Shown here in pieces: positions 9,401 through 17,289 of a stretch of 64,000 nucleotides of DNA. Made by a program: the position numbers and the translations under genes. This stretch comes from Chlorops oryzae (taxonomy: Eukaryota > Arthropoda > Insecta > Diptera > Chloropidae): assembly GCA_020466095.1 (NCBI GenBank), contig CM035807.1, positions 57,112,605-57,176,604 of the forward strand, written 5' to 3'. Numbering within the stretch: the first letter of the stretch is position 1; the number at the start of each line of letters is the position of its first letter. The notes beneath the pieces were generated by a model. The model had not been told where the DNA came from. It ran no database searches and was given only the letters and a program-made list of their open reading frames with translations.

Positions 9401-12164
9401 AGCCGACAGAGTTACGGCATCCAGACCATTTTGTAAGACCGGAGTTGACTATTGTGGCCCATTTTGGGTCCATTATAAAATTAGAGGAAAAAGGCCGTAC
9501 AAGGCGTACCTGGCTGTGTTCTGCTGCTTTGCAACCAAGGCGGTTCATCTCGAGTTGGTCAGTGATTTAACGACTGAAGCCTTTATCGGTGCTCTTAAGC
9601 GGTTCATCAGCAGACGTGGAAAATGTCAAATCCTCTACAGCGACAATGCCACTAACTTTGTGGGCACAAAAAATCAACTTCAAGAACTGGAAACAGCAAT
9701 CTATTCAAAGAGTGCACAACAGGCCATCATAAGAGCAAGCAGCAATCATCGCATAGAGTTTAAATTTATTCCTCCAAGGGCACCACATTTTGGAGGCTTG
9801 TGGGAGGCCGCAGTTAAATCCGCAAAGCATCTTCTCCTAAGGGGCATGGCGAATGTATCACTCACCTATGAAGAGTTTGAAACGGTGATAATTGAGATCG
9901 AAGCCATACTTAACTCCAGACCACTAACACCGATGTCCTCAAACCCCAACGATATGACTGCTCTTACACCTGGTCACTTCTTAATTGGCGAAGCATTAAC
10001 CACTCAAGTAAACCCACATGTAGCACCGATAAAAACTACTTTAGCAGCCAGGTGGCGACTGGTGACAAATATCAGGGAAGAATTTTGGAGGCGTTGGTCT
10101 CAGGAATATTTAAATGAACTCCAGTTCCGTCACAAATGGAGAGTCCAGAGCCAAAACATTAAGGAGGGCGACATGGTTATCATAAAAGACGACAACGCCC
10201 CAACAATGAAATGGCTATTAGGACGAGTGATCCAACTCTACAAGGGTAATGATAATTTGGTCCGAGTGGTTGACATCAAAACGGCCAACGGAACTTGTAA
10301 ACGACCTCTTCAGAGACTTGCTCCACTGTTTAACGAAAACAACCAACCTGAGATACATGTAGCTCCACGCAAAAGGCCACTGGAAGAATCCGACTCACCT
10401 AAACGTCGCCCAATCTCTCACAGTTCAATAGTCACTACAATCATCGTATCCCTTCTGCTACTACCATTAGCCTTTGCAACTCCTGTAAATATAACACGAT
10501 TTGATAAAAGTCCTGGAATATTCTTCGACGGCATTGGCACTACCAAATTAATCACCGGAAGTTGGAATATCATTGTTTACTATGATCTCAATCCGATTTG
10601 GGCAAGAAACAAAATACTGGAAGAAGGAATTGCAACACTTACAAAAATTTGTGATAGCACCGTGGATAGTTCATGTCATTCACTCATACAGCACCTCAAA
10701 CAATCTAACAACGAGCTCCTTCAAGAAGAAGATCTTATAACCCCAGTGCGACCTCGAAGAGCAGCTTTGGATATTGTTGGGAACATGGCTCATGCCCTGT
10801 TCGGAGTGTTGGACTCAAACTATGCTGAAGACATGTCAAAAACAATCAGCGACGTTAAGCAAAATGAAGTATTCTTGAGAGACTTGATAAAAAATCAAAC
10901 ATCGGTCGTAGATGCAACTATCAACATTCTCAAAGACGACGCATCTAGCACCGAGCAACACATCGCTCACTTCGAAGAAGCCCTTACACAAGAGTTGAAC
11001 GAGATAGACCACAGCAGAGCCCAGTTGCGGCGTTCACAGCAGATAATAGAACTAACAGTTCAATTAAGCATGCTTGCTTCAGACGGTCACAGAATTCAGA
11101 CAGAACTCATAAATGCACTTACTCATTCCAACCACGGAAACATTAGCCCAACAATTCTTACACTTCAACAATTAAGAAGAGAAATCAGCAACATCAAGGG
11201 ACACCTTCCGTACGGCCACAAACTTCCCTTTGACGATCATGATCTCTTACATCTTTATAAAATTATGCGCATCAAGGGAGCCGTAACAAAGGCTCACATT
11301 ATTTTCAAAATTGAAGTACCACTCATCAATCATCAAATCTTCGAAATGTTTGCTCTCATTCCAATACCAGTATATATGAATAACACCATGCTCCTGCTTA
11401 ATCCGAGAGCAGAATTTTTGGCCGTCAGCAATCATCGAGATCAATACATAATCCTCACCACAGCTGATCGACACAATTGCATAACGACAATCGATGACAC
11501 ATATCTGTGTCCAAATATCCAAGCAATGATCGGAAGAAATGCTGGCAGTTACTCATGCGAGATTGCGCTTTTTAATAACAAAACGTCCCCTAACTGCAAG
11601 GTGGAACGACTTTATAATACTATTTCACTCATACCAACACATCAATCAAATCAATGGATATTTGCCACTAACATCTCAAGGGAACTTACAGCTGTATGCG
11701 GCGATGAGGTTCAAGAAATCACGACAATGTCGTCAGGCATGCTATCTATACAGCCGAATTGCATCTTAAAGAATGGTTTTCTGACCATCCAAGGCCACGA
11801 AGTAATTTCAACCACAGTGCATACGGCTTTCCCAGCATTTGGTAATTTAACGTCGATCAGTGAACCTGTAGAACTAAAAAGAATATTTAATCTGGACCCT
11901 AATCACCTCAACAACAAATTGGAACAGCTCACCAAATTCCAGCAACAGCTGCAGCACAACATTCAATTGCCATCAGAGCGTCATCTATCCGTCAGTCATA
12001 AAGTTGTGATCTATTCTGCGCTCCCTCTCATACTACTTGGAGCTCTAATTTTTGTTATGTTCCGCCTTAAAAAGCATTGTCAGCAAAAACGACTCACAAT
12101 CGAAATTCCACCACAACCCTCTCCACGCCGTACAAACAATGCCATTGAAGTCGAAGCCCACTAA
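6474..12164 (+). CDS. pol: BEL/Pao Pol-Env polyprotein (protease, RT, RNase H, integrase, Env-like)
   Basis: Open from just after the gag TGA to TAA at 12162-12164; the first ATG is at 6564, but protease begins upstream of it. Order: aspartic protease with LLDAGSQ at about 6522-6542; the Pao-type region; reverse transcriptase with catalytic DFYVDDCLSG near 7740; RNase H beginning THTFVDASEQAYG-like near 8275 and LPRLELCAA near 8410; integrase zinc region HEKHSHCG...CIRC at 9238-9350; integrase core with GVDYCGPF (9442), YSDNATNF (9637) and GGLWEAA (9793), giving the D,D,E triad; the DUF5641 tail to about 10330; then an Env-like segment. No internal stop or frameshift in about 1,890 codons indicates recent activity. 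If translation starts at 6564 the protease active site would be lost, so expression as a Gag fusion is more likely. Confidence 0.92.
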   Translation, partial: VIITGINGRSCEFRALLDAGSQINIVTERLMKKLALSPVESSLCIEGIGRATRKANQRVNVQLNSTHGKFSTRIEAVVLPNIVSPQPTQTIDTSKGPLPQNIKFADPNFNHTDRIDILIEAEFYHQLMRPEQIKFNNSLPILQNTALGWVVTGKIDGEPNNSATCGVFVDNDTAISQILERFWRIDDADEPQRQMTVAEKECENHFDQTIARNHDGKYIVQLPRLENASALGESHQIALQRFFALEKRLSKDKNIREMYTDFMTEYERLGHMKEVDIKNVPAPRYFIPHHCILKPESTTTKLRVVFDASTKTSTGLALNDVLQAGPTVQSELFSILLRFRMHRFVFTSDIEKMYRQILVQDGDQNLQLIIWRKDPSEEIKYYRLTTVTYGTTSAPYLATKCLQHLANKNMERYPLGATILHDDFYVDDCLSGADKLNTALEAKTQLTAILREAGFNLRKWCANHPQLLAGVAAKDQEISLDFNSEANPAQKALGVIWLPKTDQLCGRAYIQSTSRPQTKRSVCSDLGKLFDPLGMLEPVLVKAKIFTQQLWQLKLAWDDELPENLQHEWRQFQKGIITLNDVKTPRHIFNHNLVLPDHIQLHTFVDASEQAYGAAIYIRACTKDGTIIVNLLCAKSRVAPIKKQTLPRLELCAAVLGVELTQRVKRDLKRPDIATFLWSDSEIVLSWINSQSSAYYTFVANRVSKIQRLSCAKQWRHVPSKENPADMLSRGLAPEKLSSCNIWFYGPLFLHGNESKWPQTSKKDGHPITNIEMKQRQTVALVTEQNGLTDMIHQINHRNSFDFLQRTVAHVLRFITAVRKTQTQHTTPCHITPTPLELYTALQVIVRAVQGSEFKNDINNLKACKTVNSSSQLNGYAPFIDEYNLLRVGGRLEAAALAYHAKYPMVLPYNDPIVKLLFKMKHEKHSHCGPQALLNILRQQFWPLKGKITARNTVHSCIRCTRARPHLMTQLMGNLPADRVTASRPFCKTGVDYCGPFWVHYKIRGKRPYKAYLAVFCCFATKAVHLELVSDLTTEAFIGALKRFISRRGKCQILYSDNATNFVGTKNQLQELETAIYSKSAQQAIIRASSNHRIEFKFIPPRAPHFGGLWEAAVKSAKHLLLRGMANVSLTYEEFETVIIEIEAILNSRPLTPMSSNPNDMTALTPGHFLIGEALTTQVNPHVAPIKTTLAARWRLVTNIREEFWRRWSQEYLNELQFRHKWRVQSQNIKEGDMVIIKDDNAPTMKWLLGRVIQLYKGNDNLVRVVDIKTANGTCKRPLQRLAPLFNENNQPEIHVAPRKRPLEESDSPKRRPISHSSIVTTIIVSLLLLPLAFATPVNITRFDKSPGIFFDGIGTTKLITGSWNIIVYYDLNPIWARNKILEEGIATLTKICDSTVDSSCHSLIQHLKQSNNELLQEEDLITPVRPRRAALDIVGNMAHALFGVLDSNYAEDMSKTISDVKQNEVFLRDLIKNQTSVVDATINILKDDASSTEQHIAHFEEALTQELNEIDHSRAQLRRSQQIIELTVQLSMLASDGHRIQTELINALTHSNHGNISPTILTLQQLRREISNIKGHLPYGHKLPFDDHDLLHLYKIMRIKGAVTKAHIIFKIEVPLINHQIFEMFALIPIPVYMNNTMLLLNPRAEFLAVSNHRDQYIILTTADRHNCITTIDDTYLCPNIQAMIGRNAGSYSCEIALFNNKTSPNCKVERLYNTISLIPTHQSNQWIFATNISRELTAVCGDEVQEITTMSSGMLSIQPNCILKNGFLTIQGHEVISTTVHTAFPAFGNLTSISEPVELKRIFNLDPNHLNNKLEQLTKFQQQLQHNIQLPSERHLSVSHKVVIYSALPLILLGALIFVMFRLKKHCQQKRLTIEIPPQPSPRRTNNAIEVEAH
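10420..12164 (+). other. env: Env-like (fusion-protein type) segment of the BEL polyprotein
   Basis: The last about 580 residues look like a type I membrane glycoprotein. A hydrophobic leader lies at about 10430-10485 (IIVSLLLLPLAFATP). A basic cleavage-type motif RPRR occurs near 10747, followed by a small-residue and hydrophobic stretch where a fusion peptide is expected. A long helical, heptad-like region, several N-x-S/T sites and paired cysteines follow. A single membrane span lies at about 12005-12063 (LPLILLGALIFVMF), with a short basic cytoplasmic tail. This layout is that of the baculovirus F-like envelope proteins carried by insect errantiviruses and some BEL elements; that link is by layout only. 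It is in frame with integrase, so release would need proteolysis or a spliced mRNA. I see no break in it. Confidence 0.75.
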
Positions 12165-12207
12165 AGATGTTGAGCAATAAAAACTGTCGCTCAACCGATG
12201 GGCAGAA

Positions 12208-12621
12208 TGTTTAGTTTTGTACGAAAGAATAAAAAAAGAGAATGAAAAACAATACAAAACCATTTGTAAGCATTTAATGCATTTAAGACAAAAAGTCATA
12301 CGTTGAACTCAAAAGATATCAAATTTCGTTTCGCTCATACGTAACCAATATATTTGTGCATAATATTCAATTTAATTAAATAAACAAAATATTGGTCATA
12401 AGAATAGCATACTAAGCAATAAAATTGTATAAAAGAAGTACAAACGATCAATAAAATTAAGTCCAATTCTAAACTCTTGACTGATCAATTCACTTAAGCG
12501 TTCATATTGACTTCGAGTATCAACAGTTCATGTGCTGTCTGATACAAGTTAAATTTAAAATATCTGAAGTTTATGTGCTGCACGGTAATTTGATTTAGCT
12601 CCCCTTTTCTAAACTTAAACA
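12208..12621 (+). repeat. 3' LTR of the BEL/Pao element
   Basis: 414 bp copy of 4156-4569, followed by the GTAAT duplication at 12622-12626. A short purine-rich run (GATGGGCAGAA) ends at its 5' border, in the position of the polypurine tract. Confidence 0.95.
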
Positions 12622-12689
12622 GTAATGATGCAGAACCTAATGTTTTTCCAAGTACTTTTATGATCCACTATCACATCCCACCCCCCAAA
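12622..12689 (+). repeat. Direct repeat copy B, right part
   Basis: Resumes the repeat interrupted at 4155: GTAATGATG, then a diverged version of 3821-3890 ending CCCACCCCCCAAA. Confidence 0.8.
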
Positions 12690-12714
12690 CGATCACCGAA
12701 AAAATATCGCACTG

Positions 12715-14330
12715 TGTTAGCCTCCTTTCCAGCCTATCTAAGCTCTTCGAAAATGCTCTTCTCATAGAGATAATTCCATACATTTACGAACATAACTTTA
12801 TCCCTGTTCATAGATTTGGCTTAGGATAAAAGCATGGAACGCTTAAATAGGTAACTCGAATGGCTCAAGAAATTCGTAACGCCTCTGAAAAAAGAATATT
12901 ACTCTGCAGTATTTCTTGATATTGCTCAAGCTTTCAATTAAGTGTGGCACGGGGGTCTAATTGCTAAAATAAAGTCTCTTCTTTCCCTATTTTTGCATGA
13001 AAAACTTATTTCATACCTTCCAAATCAATTCTTTGGGGTAAAAAAAAGATGAATTTATTACGGATAATTTTGAAATAAAATTGGGCGTCCCCCAAGGCAG
13101 TGTAATAGGCCCTTCCCTTTACTTTTTTCTTGCAGCCAACATCCCCTCTAGAGACAACATTATTATGTCAGTATTTTCCGATGGCACAGCAATAGTGAGC
13201 TGCCACCACGACCCTATGTAAGCACCAAAAATTCTGCAGGAGCATATGCGATTTGTTGAACTTTGGGTATCTATCTGGCGTTTTAACATAAACAAACGTA
13301 AATGAAAACACATTATATAAGGTATAAGATTAACTATTCTCCTTAGTGAAGTTTCCGTCTCTCAAGTAGGCAATGTTATTTATATAATAGTCCACCTAGA
13401 CAAACAAATAACTTGACGAAAGCACATTGAAACAAAGAAGTCCAACCTGAAGTCAAAAACATCAAAAATTCACCGGTTAATCTATAATCGATTCCCTCTG
13501 AATATGTAGTGTACAGTTCTCTTATATGCGTTAAATTTTTTCAAGTGGTTCACTTTTGAATCAATTGTCTCTGATTTCAGTGATTGTTACGGCATTCGAT
13601 AGCATTCAACAGGCCAAAAAATTCCTTTCAAACTAATTTAAAAAAAAATAAAAAATTTCCGTTAGTTCTTAGCCGTCAAAGTTTTCGGTAATGGTTTTTT
13701 TTAATTCATAACCCGCGAATGGTTTGTCGAAACTCAACGTTCATTTCATAAAAAATTTTTTACTTAATGTTTTTTTTTTTCTATAATTATAATATAATGA
13801 ACTATCTATAATTTCTATTATTTTTAATAAAAAGATAATTTTTCCTAGAAAAATTCCGTTGTTTCTTCCCAATTGAAAATTCGGTTAAAAAATCAGTATT
13901 CTCTAGTAGGTCAAAAGTTATGCATATTTTTTTTACCGCAATCCTACCTCTAGCGCTTAGTAAAGTACGTTTTCACGCGCGAGCGTGTGGCTGTCCATTT
14001 GTTTAACAAGAAAGCGATCTCTCATTTCTCAGCGCTCGCGAGTTGTAAATAAAAATAAAAACCATTACCGAAAACTATGACGGCTAATAACTAACGGAAA
14101 TTTTGCTTTCTTCAAAAAATAAGTTTAAAAGAATTTTATTTTACCTCGAAGACTATCGAATGTCCTTTCAATCACTTAAATTTGGGACTATAGATTTTAA
14201 AAAAAATGGCCCACTTGAGAAAATTTCTTGAGAGTAATTACAGGTGCTTCATGGTATATCCGATATTAAAGCATTGAATTGCATTCAGCTTGCACAATAG
14301 ACAAATTAATATCGTATGACTTCAAAGTAA
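12715..14330 (+). pseudogene. Decayed Jockey-type LINE ORF2 (reverse transcriptase), split by a MITE
   Basis: Frames with stops and shifts encode recognisable RT blocks in the order of the intact LINEs in this window. YCSAVFLDIAQAFN lies near 12900, LGVPQGSVIGPSLYFF near 13085, and VFSDGTAIVSCHHD (the FADD motif changed to FSDG) near 13170. RKHIETKKSNLKSK lies near 13420. After the inserted element at 13534-14227, a short piece resembling the ITGAPW segment (VITGASWY) resumes near 14235. It is far more diverged than the 33-61 kb LINEs, so it is an older insertion. Loss of the second catalytic Asp alone would inactivate it. Confidence 0.85.
13534..14227. mobile_element. MITE-like element with about 170 bp terminal inverted repeats
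   Basis: The left arm (13534 to about 13700) is an imperfect inverted copy of the right arm (about 14050-14227). Matching landmarks, left then reverse complement of right, are TTTTCAAGTGG / TTTCTCAAGTGG, AGTGATTG, CATTCGATAG, and a longer core CCGTTAGTTCTTAGCCGTCA against CCGTTAGTTATTAGCCGTCA, followed by GTTTTCGGTAATGG in both. The about 350 bp centre contains no ORF. It sits inside the LINE remnant. I could not identify a clean target duplication, so the exact ends are approximate. Confidence 0.7.
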
Positions 14331-14730
14331 TGATGTGATTGGATTCTCATATTTGCATTCCCAGAACGACATTCAAACTAATGGACAAAGTTTTGTGTAG
14401 GATAAATCTGAAGCTACTTATATTACCTGTAATTTTTAGTTGTGATTATGGTATTTTAATACAAATGTATTAAGAATGATTTTCATTCTGTTATGAAATT
14501 TGAATTCCGTTGTTTACTGATTTTGTATTTCTTTGTTTTATGAAAATTTCAAATGCAAAAATCTTTATCACTAAATTACTTTCATGATAATTAAACTCCA
14601 AATATTCTTGGAGGAATGTTACTAATTTAAATTTGAAGTCTTAACACTTTTAAGATTGCTTACCCCGTGTAATTTTTCAAGCAGCTTAATATATGCTCAA
14701 CATACATAACTTCTCTTTCTTTTTTTTTCC
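14331..14730. other. AT-rich, no gene seen
   Basis: No motif recognised. It ends in a pyrimidine tract (TTCTCTTTCTTTTTTTTCC) directly before an AG at 14732-14733, which looks like a 3' splice site. Confidence 0.4.
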
Positions 14731-14733
14731 TAG

Positions 14734-14868
14734 GCGGCCGCCAACTGCAGTAGAAATCTCGGAAACATCACGTCGGAACATTCTTTAAAAATCAACAAGA
14801 CAATGATAACTATCGCCGACCAGGTCTGTCGAAAGGGGGATATTGCAACCACGCATATTTTAAAATGA
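14734..14868 (+). CDS. Possible terminal exon of an unidentified gene
   Basis: A strong polypyrimidine tract and TAG precede GCGGCCGCC; from 14734 one frame is open for 44 codons to TGA at 14866-14868. The encoded end includes NLGNITSEHSLKINKT and finishes TIADQVCRKGDIATTHILK. An AATAAA follows at 14918-14923, about 50 bp after the stop, as expected for a last exon. The stretch is GC-richer than its surroundings. The family is not recognised and no upstream exon was found, so this is a weak call. A chance ORF beside a T-rich run is the alternative. Confidence 0.3.
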   Translation, partial: AAANCSRNLGNITSEHSLKINKTMITIADQVCRKGDIATTHILK

Positions 14869-14923
14869 ACTTAAGAAGAAAAATGTTATTCAATATTTTT
14901 ACATTCGAATCGCAACCAATAAA

Positions 14924-15744
14924 CTTTAAAAATTGAATTTTCAGGAAAAATGTGGTTCAAATTTCTCTTTATGACACCTTATTTTGTTTTCATTCTTTGT
15001 ATATTGGGTAGCTTTTGGACTCAACAAAATATATTATCAACGTCTGATCTTAAAATAAAAATCAAATAATTAATACCCACCCTGTGCAGTTTTTCCAGTG
15101 ACGACCCTGCAAGCCTTAAGTGACCCGCACACAGCGCATAATGCAGCGCTGCAGGCCCGTGAGGTGTGCAGCACTTTGGCCGCATACGGCGCGCTGGTAT
15201 TTTATTTTTCGTTCATCCGTTTTAAGTGCGGACGACCGTGTCAGACGCGGATGAAATTTATTTGACAGCGGTTTTAATTTCTTAAAAAATATAATAAGAA
15301 ACTAGAGAGCCAAAAAAGAAGAATATGAATTAAAAATTTATACAAGCAAAGCAATACATTAACACTTGAAAATTTATAAAAAAAAAAAAAAAAATATAAG
15401 ATATAAGATATAAACATTATTTTAGAAGATGACTTTAAAAACTTCATGATAATGTATCATTTAACTTAAAAACAATAACTTACTATGGTTGGACTTTATA
15501 TTTATATATTTTTTTACTCCTTGCTGATGTCAGGGACACCAAAATAGGAGACGTACCTATTTGTGATGATTTGGACGTAGCAGGAATCTGTTTTTTTAAT
15601 CTTCCGGCAGCTTGCGCGCCGCGAATAAAGATTTTTGACTTCATTCGAATTTGACACAGAGTGTTGCTTTGGTGGCGTTGCATATTAAGCACATCAAAAA
15701 AGTGAAGAAATTTTGTCCATCTTAGCGTTTTTTGTCACATAGGT
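14924..15744. other. No recognisable gene
   Basis: Contains a GC-richer patch (15100-15260), an A-run with GATATAA repeats near 15370-15415, and a 69-codon minus-strand ORF (15483-15692) that is Lys/Ser/Gln rich and unlike any family I know. TTA at 15745-15747 is the target duplication of the next element. Confidence 0.4.
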
Positions 15745-15921
15745 TTATATGGTTTCCAGACTGTCAACTTAAAATCTAATTTTAGCTCCTTAAGTTGAGT
15801 TTAGAAAACACTCTTTCAGACTGTCTTTTTCTGAGTTTAAATATTCAATCAGCTGTTTTTTTTGTTTTCATTACTTTGCACAAAAGTTGTCGTGAAGTTT
15901 TCTGCAAAAATATTTGGTGAA

Positions 15922-17253
15922 ATGGAACAAGGAATGATAAATGCAGCGTGTATGCTATTTTTAAGACGGCGACAATTGCAGAAATTAAAAGTCGTTGCAA
16001 TTATGTTAAAATTAATTTTTTAATATCAATGCTGAACCAACTGCAAATAGCAACAATAGTTTCCAGTAAGAACTTTACTCAAAGAAGAGCTTGGAAACGT
16101 GTAAGTCCGTAAAATGTCATAAATAAATATATTCATAATCATTGAGCTTTGTATTTTAGGACCGTCACAGCACTTTCTTTGAGCTCGATGTTCCTGCTAT
16201 GGACGACAACAAGTTTCGTGACAATTTCCGCATCGGCAGGAACTCATTTAAATAATTATGCGAGCTTGTGAAGTCCATTGAAAAGCAGGACACGTTTTTT
16301 AGACCACCCATAGAGCTTGAAAAAAGAGTAGCAATTTCAATGTACGCACTGGGCTCTTCAGCTGAATATCGCACAGTATCCAAGTTATTTGGAGTGGGAC
16401 TCAGTACAGTCGCCGAAATTGTGCTCTAATTCTGAGTCGCTGTTTGCGATAATTTATCCGAGTACATTTCTTCCTACCCACCCACTGACGAAGAAATTGA
16501 GAGAGTTGTGGAAGGATTCGAAGATCTGGGATTCCCGCAATGTTTTGGAGCTAAAGGTGGTTTATCTAAGTAATTATAAACAAACAGTATTTGATAAAAA
16601 TAATTTTTTGAAGATGGATGTCACATAGAGGTGCAGCCCCCAAAGTCTGATGCCGTTGATTATTATAATTATAAGGGGTGGTATTCAACTGTTTTATTGG
16701 CCTCATGTGACCACAGGTAAATAAATTATGAAGTATGGGTTTAAAAATCGATGAAAATGTTTGTTCATAAAGGTGCATGTTTACATATCTGAACATTGGA
16801 TCGACAGGACGAAACAACGATTCATTCATATTTGAAAACAGTTCGCTTAAACGTTTCCATGAGTGTAAAGAAATTTTCGCCGCACACTGCAAAATATACA
16901 GCAACATAAACGTTCCGATGCTTTTAATAGGTGACTCGGCTTTTAGACTATCGCGATACATGATGAAACCGTTTCCATATAAAGCCAGTCAACCGGAAAT
17001 TTAAAAACTGTTTAACTATCGCCTCAGCAGATGTCGCCGTGTCATTGAGAATGCATTTGGGCAACTAAAAGCACGGTTTCGAAAATTATGAAAAGAGCTA
17101 GAATACGCTCCAAAGAATGTGAACGTTGTAATCAAAGCATGTTGCCTTTTCCATAATTTTCTAAAATCTGAGGACGACAACGTTGTGAAAGCTTGGCAAG
17201 ATGAGTACGCCGAAAATTCCCAACAACCCCAGCACCAGAATCGGCGACAATAA
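15922..17253 (+). pseudogene. Harbinger transposase, inactivated
   Basis: Segments in order: an N-terminal piece from ATG 15922 (MEQGMINAACMLFLRRRQ); after a possible intron ending TTTTAG near 16160, RHSTFFELDVPAMDDNKFRD and the helix-turn-helix-like SAEYRTVSKLFGVGLSTVAE; then EVQPPKSDAVDYYNYKGWYS, FTYLNIGSTGRNNDSFIF, MLLIGDSAF and finally RVIENAFGQLKARF with CCLFHNFLKSEDDNVV. These are the blocks of DDE_Tnp_4 transposases, with NNDSFIF and ENAFGQLKARF holding the Asp and Glu expected in the catalytic centre. Several in-frame stops (for example TAA after GRNSFK near 16252, and near 16426) and frame changes show it is dead. It ends at TAA 17251-17253. Confidence 0.88.
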
Positions 17254-17289
17254 TGAGGAAGCAAACAATATTCGCGACTCCATTGCACG

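Larger units (their letters stand above)
4156..12621 (+). mobile_element. BEL/Pao LTR retrotransposon with env-like region, nearly intact
   Basis: Complete 8,466 bp element with two 414 bp LTRs starting TGTTTA and ending TAAACA, flanked by the 5 bp duplication GTAAT (4151-4155 and 12622-12626). A comparison by eye finds 3 differences between the LTRs, so insertion is recent. Internal order is primer-binding region, gag (4860-6473), protease, reverse transcriptase, RNase H, integrase and an envelope-like C-terminal region, the last all in one frame. That order, the Pao-type RT and peptidase region, and the env place it with BEL/Pao elements of the roo/env-bearing kind. The only obvious coding lesion is one TGA between gag and pol. 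Confidence 0.95.
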
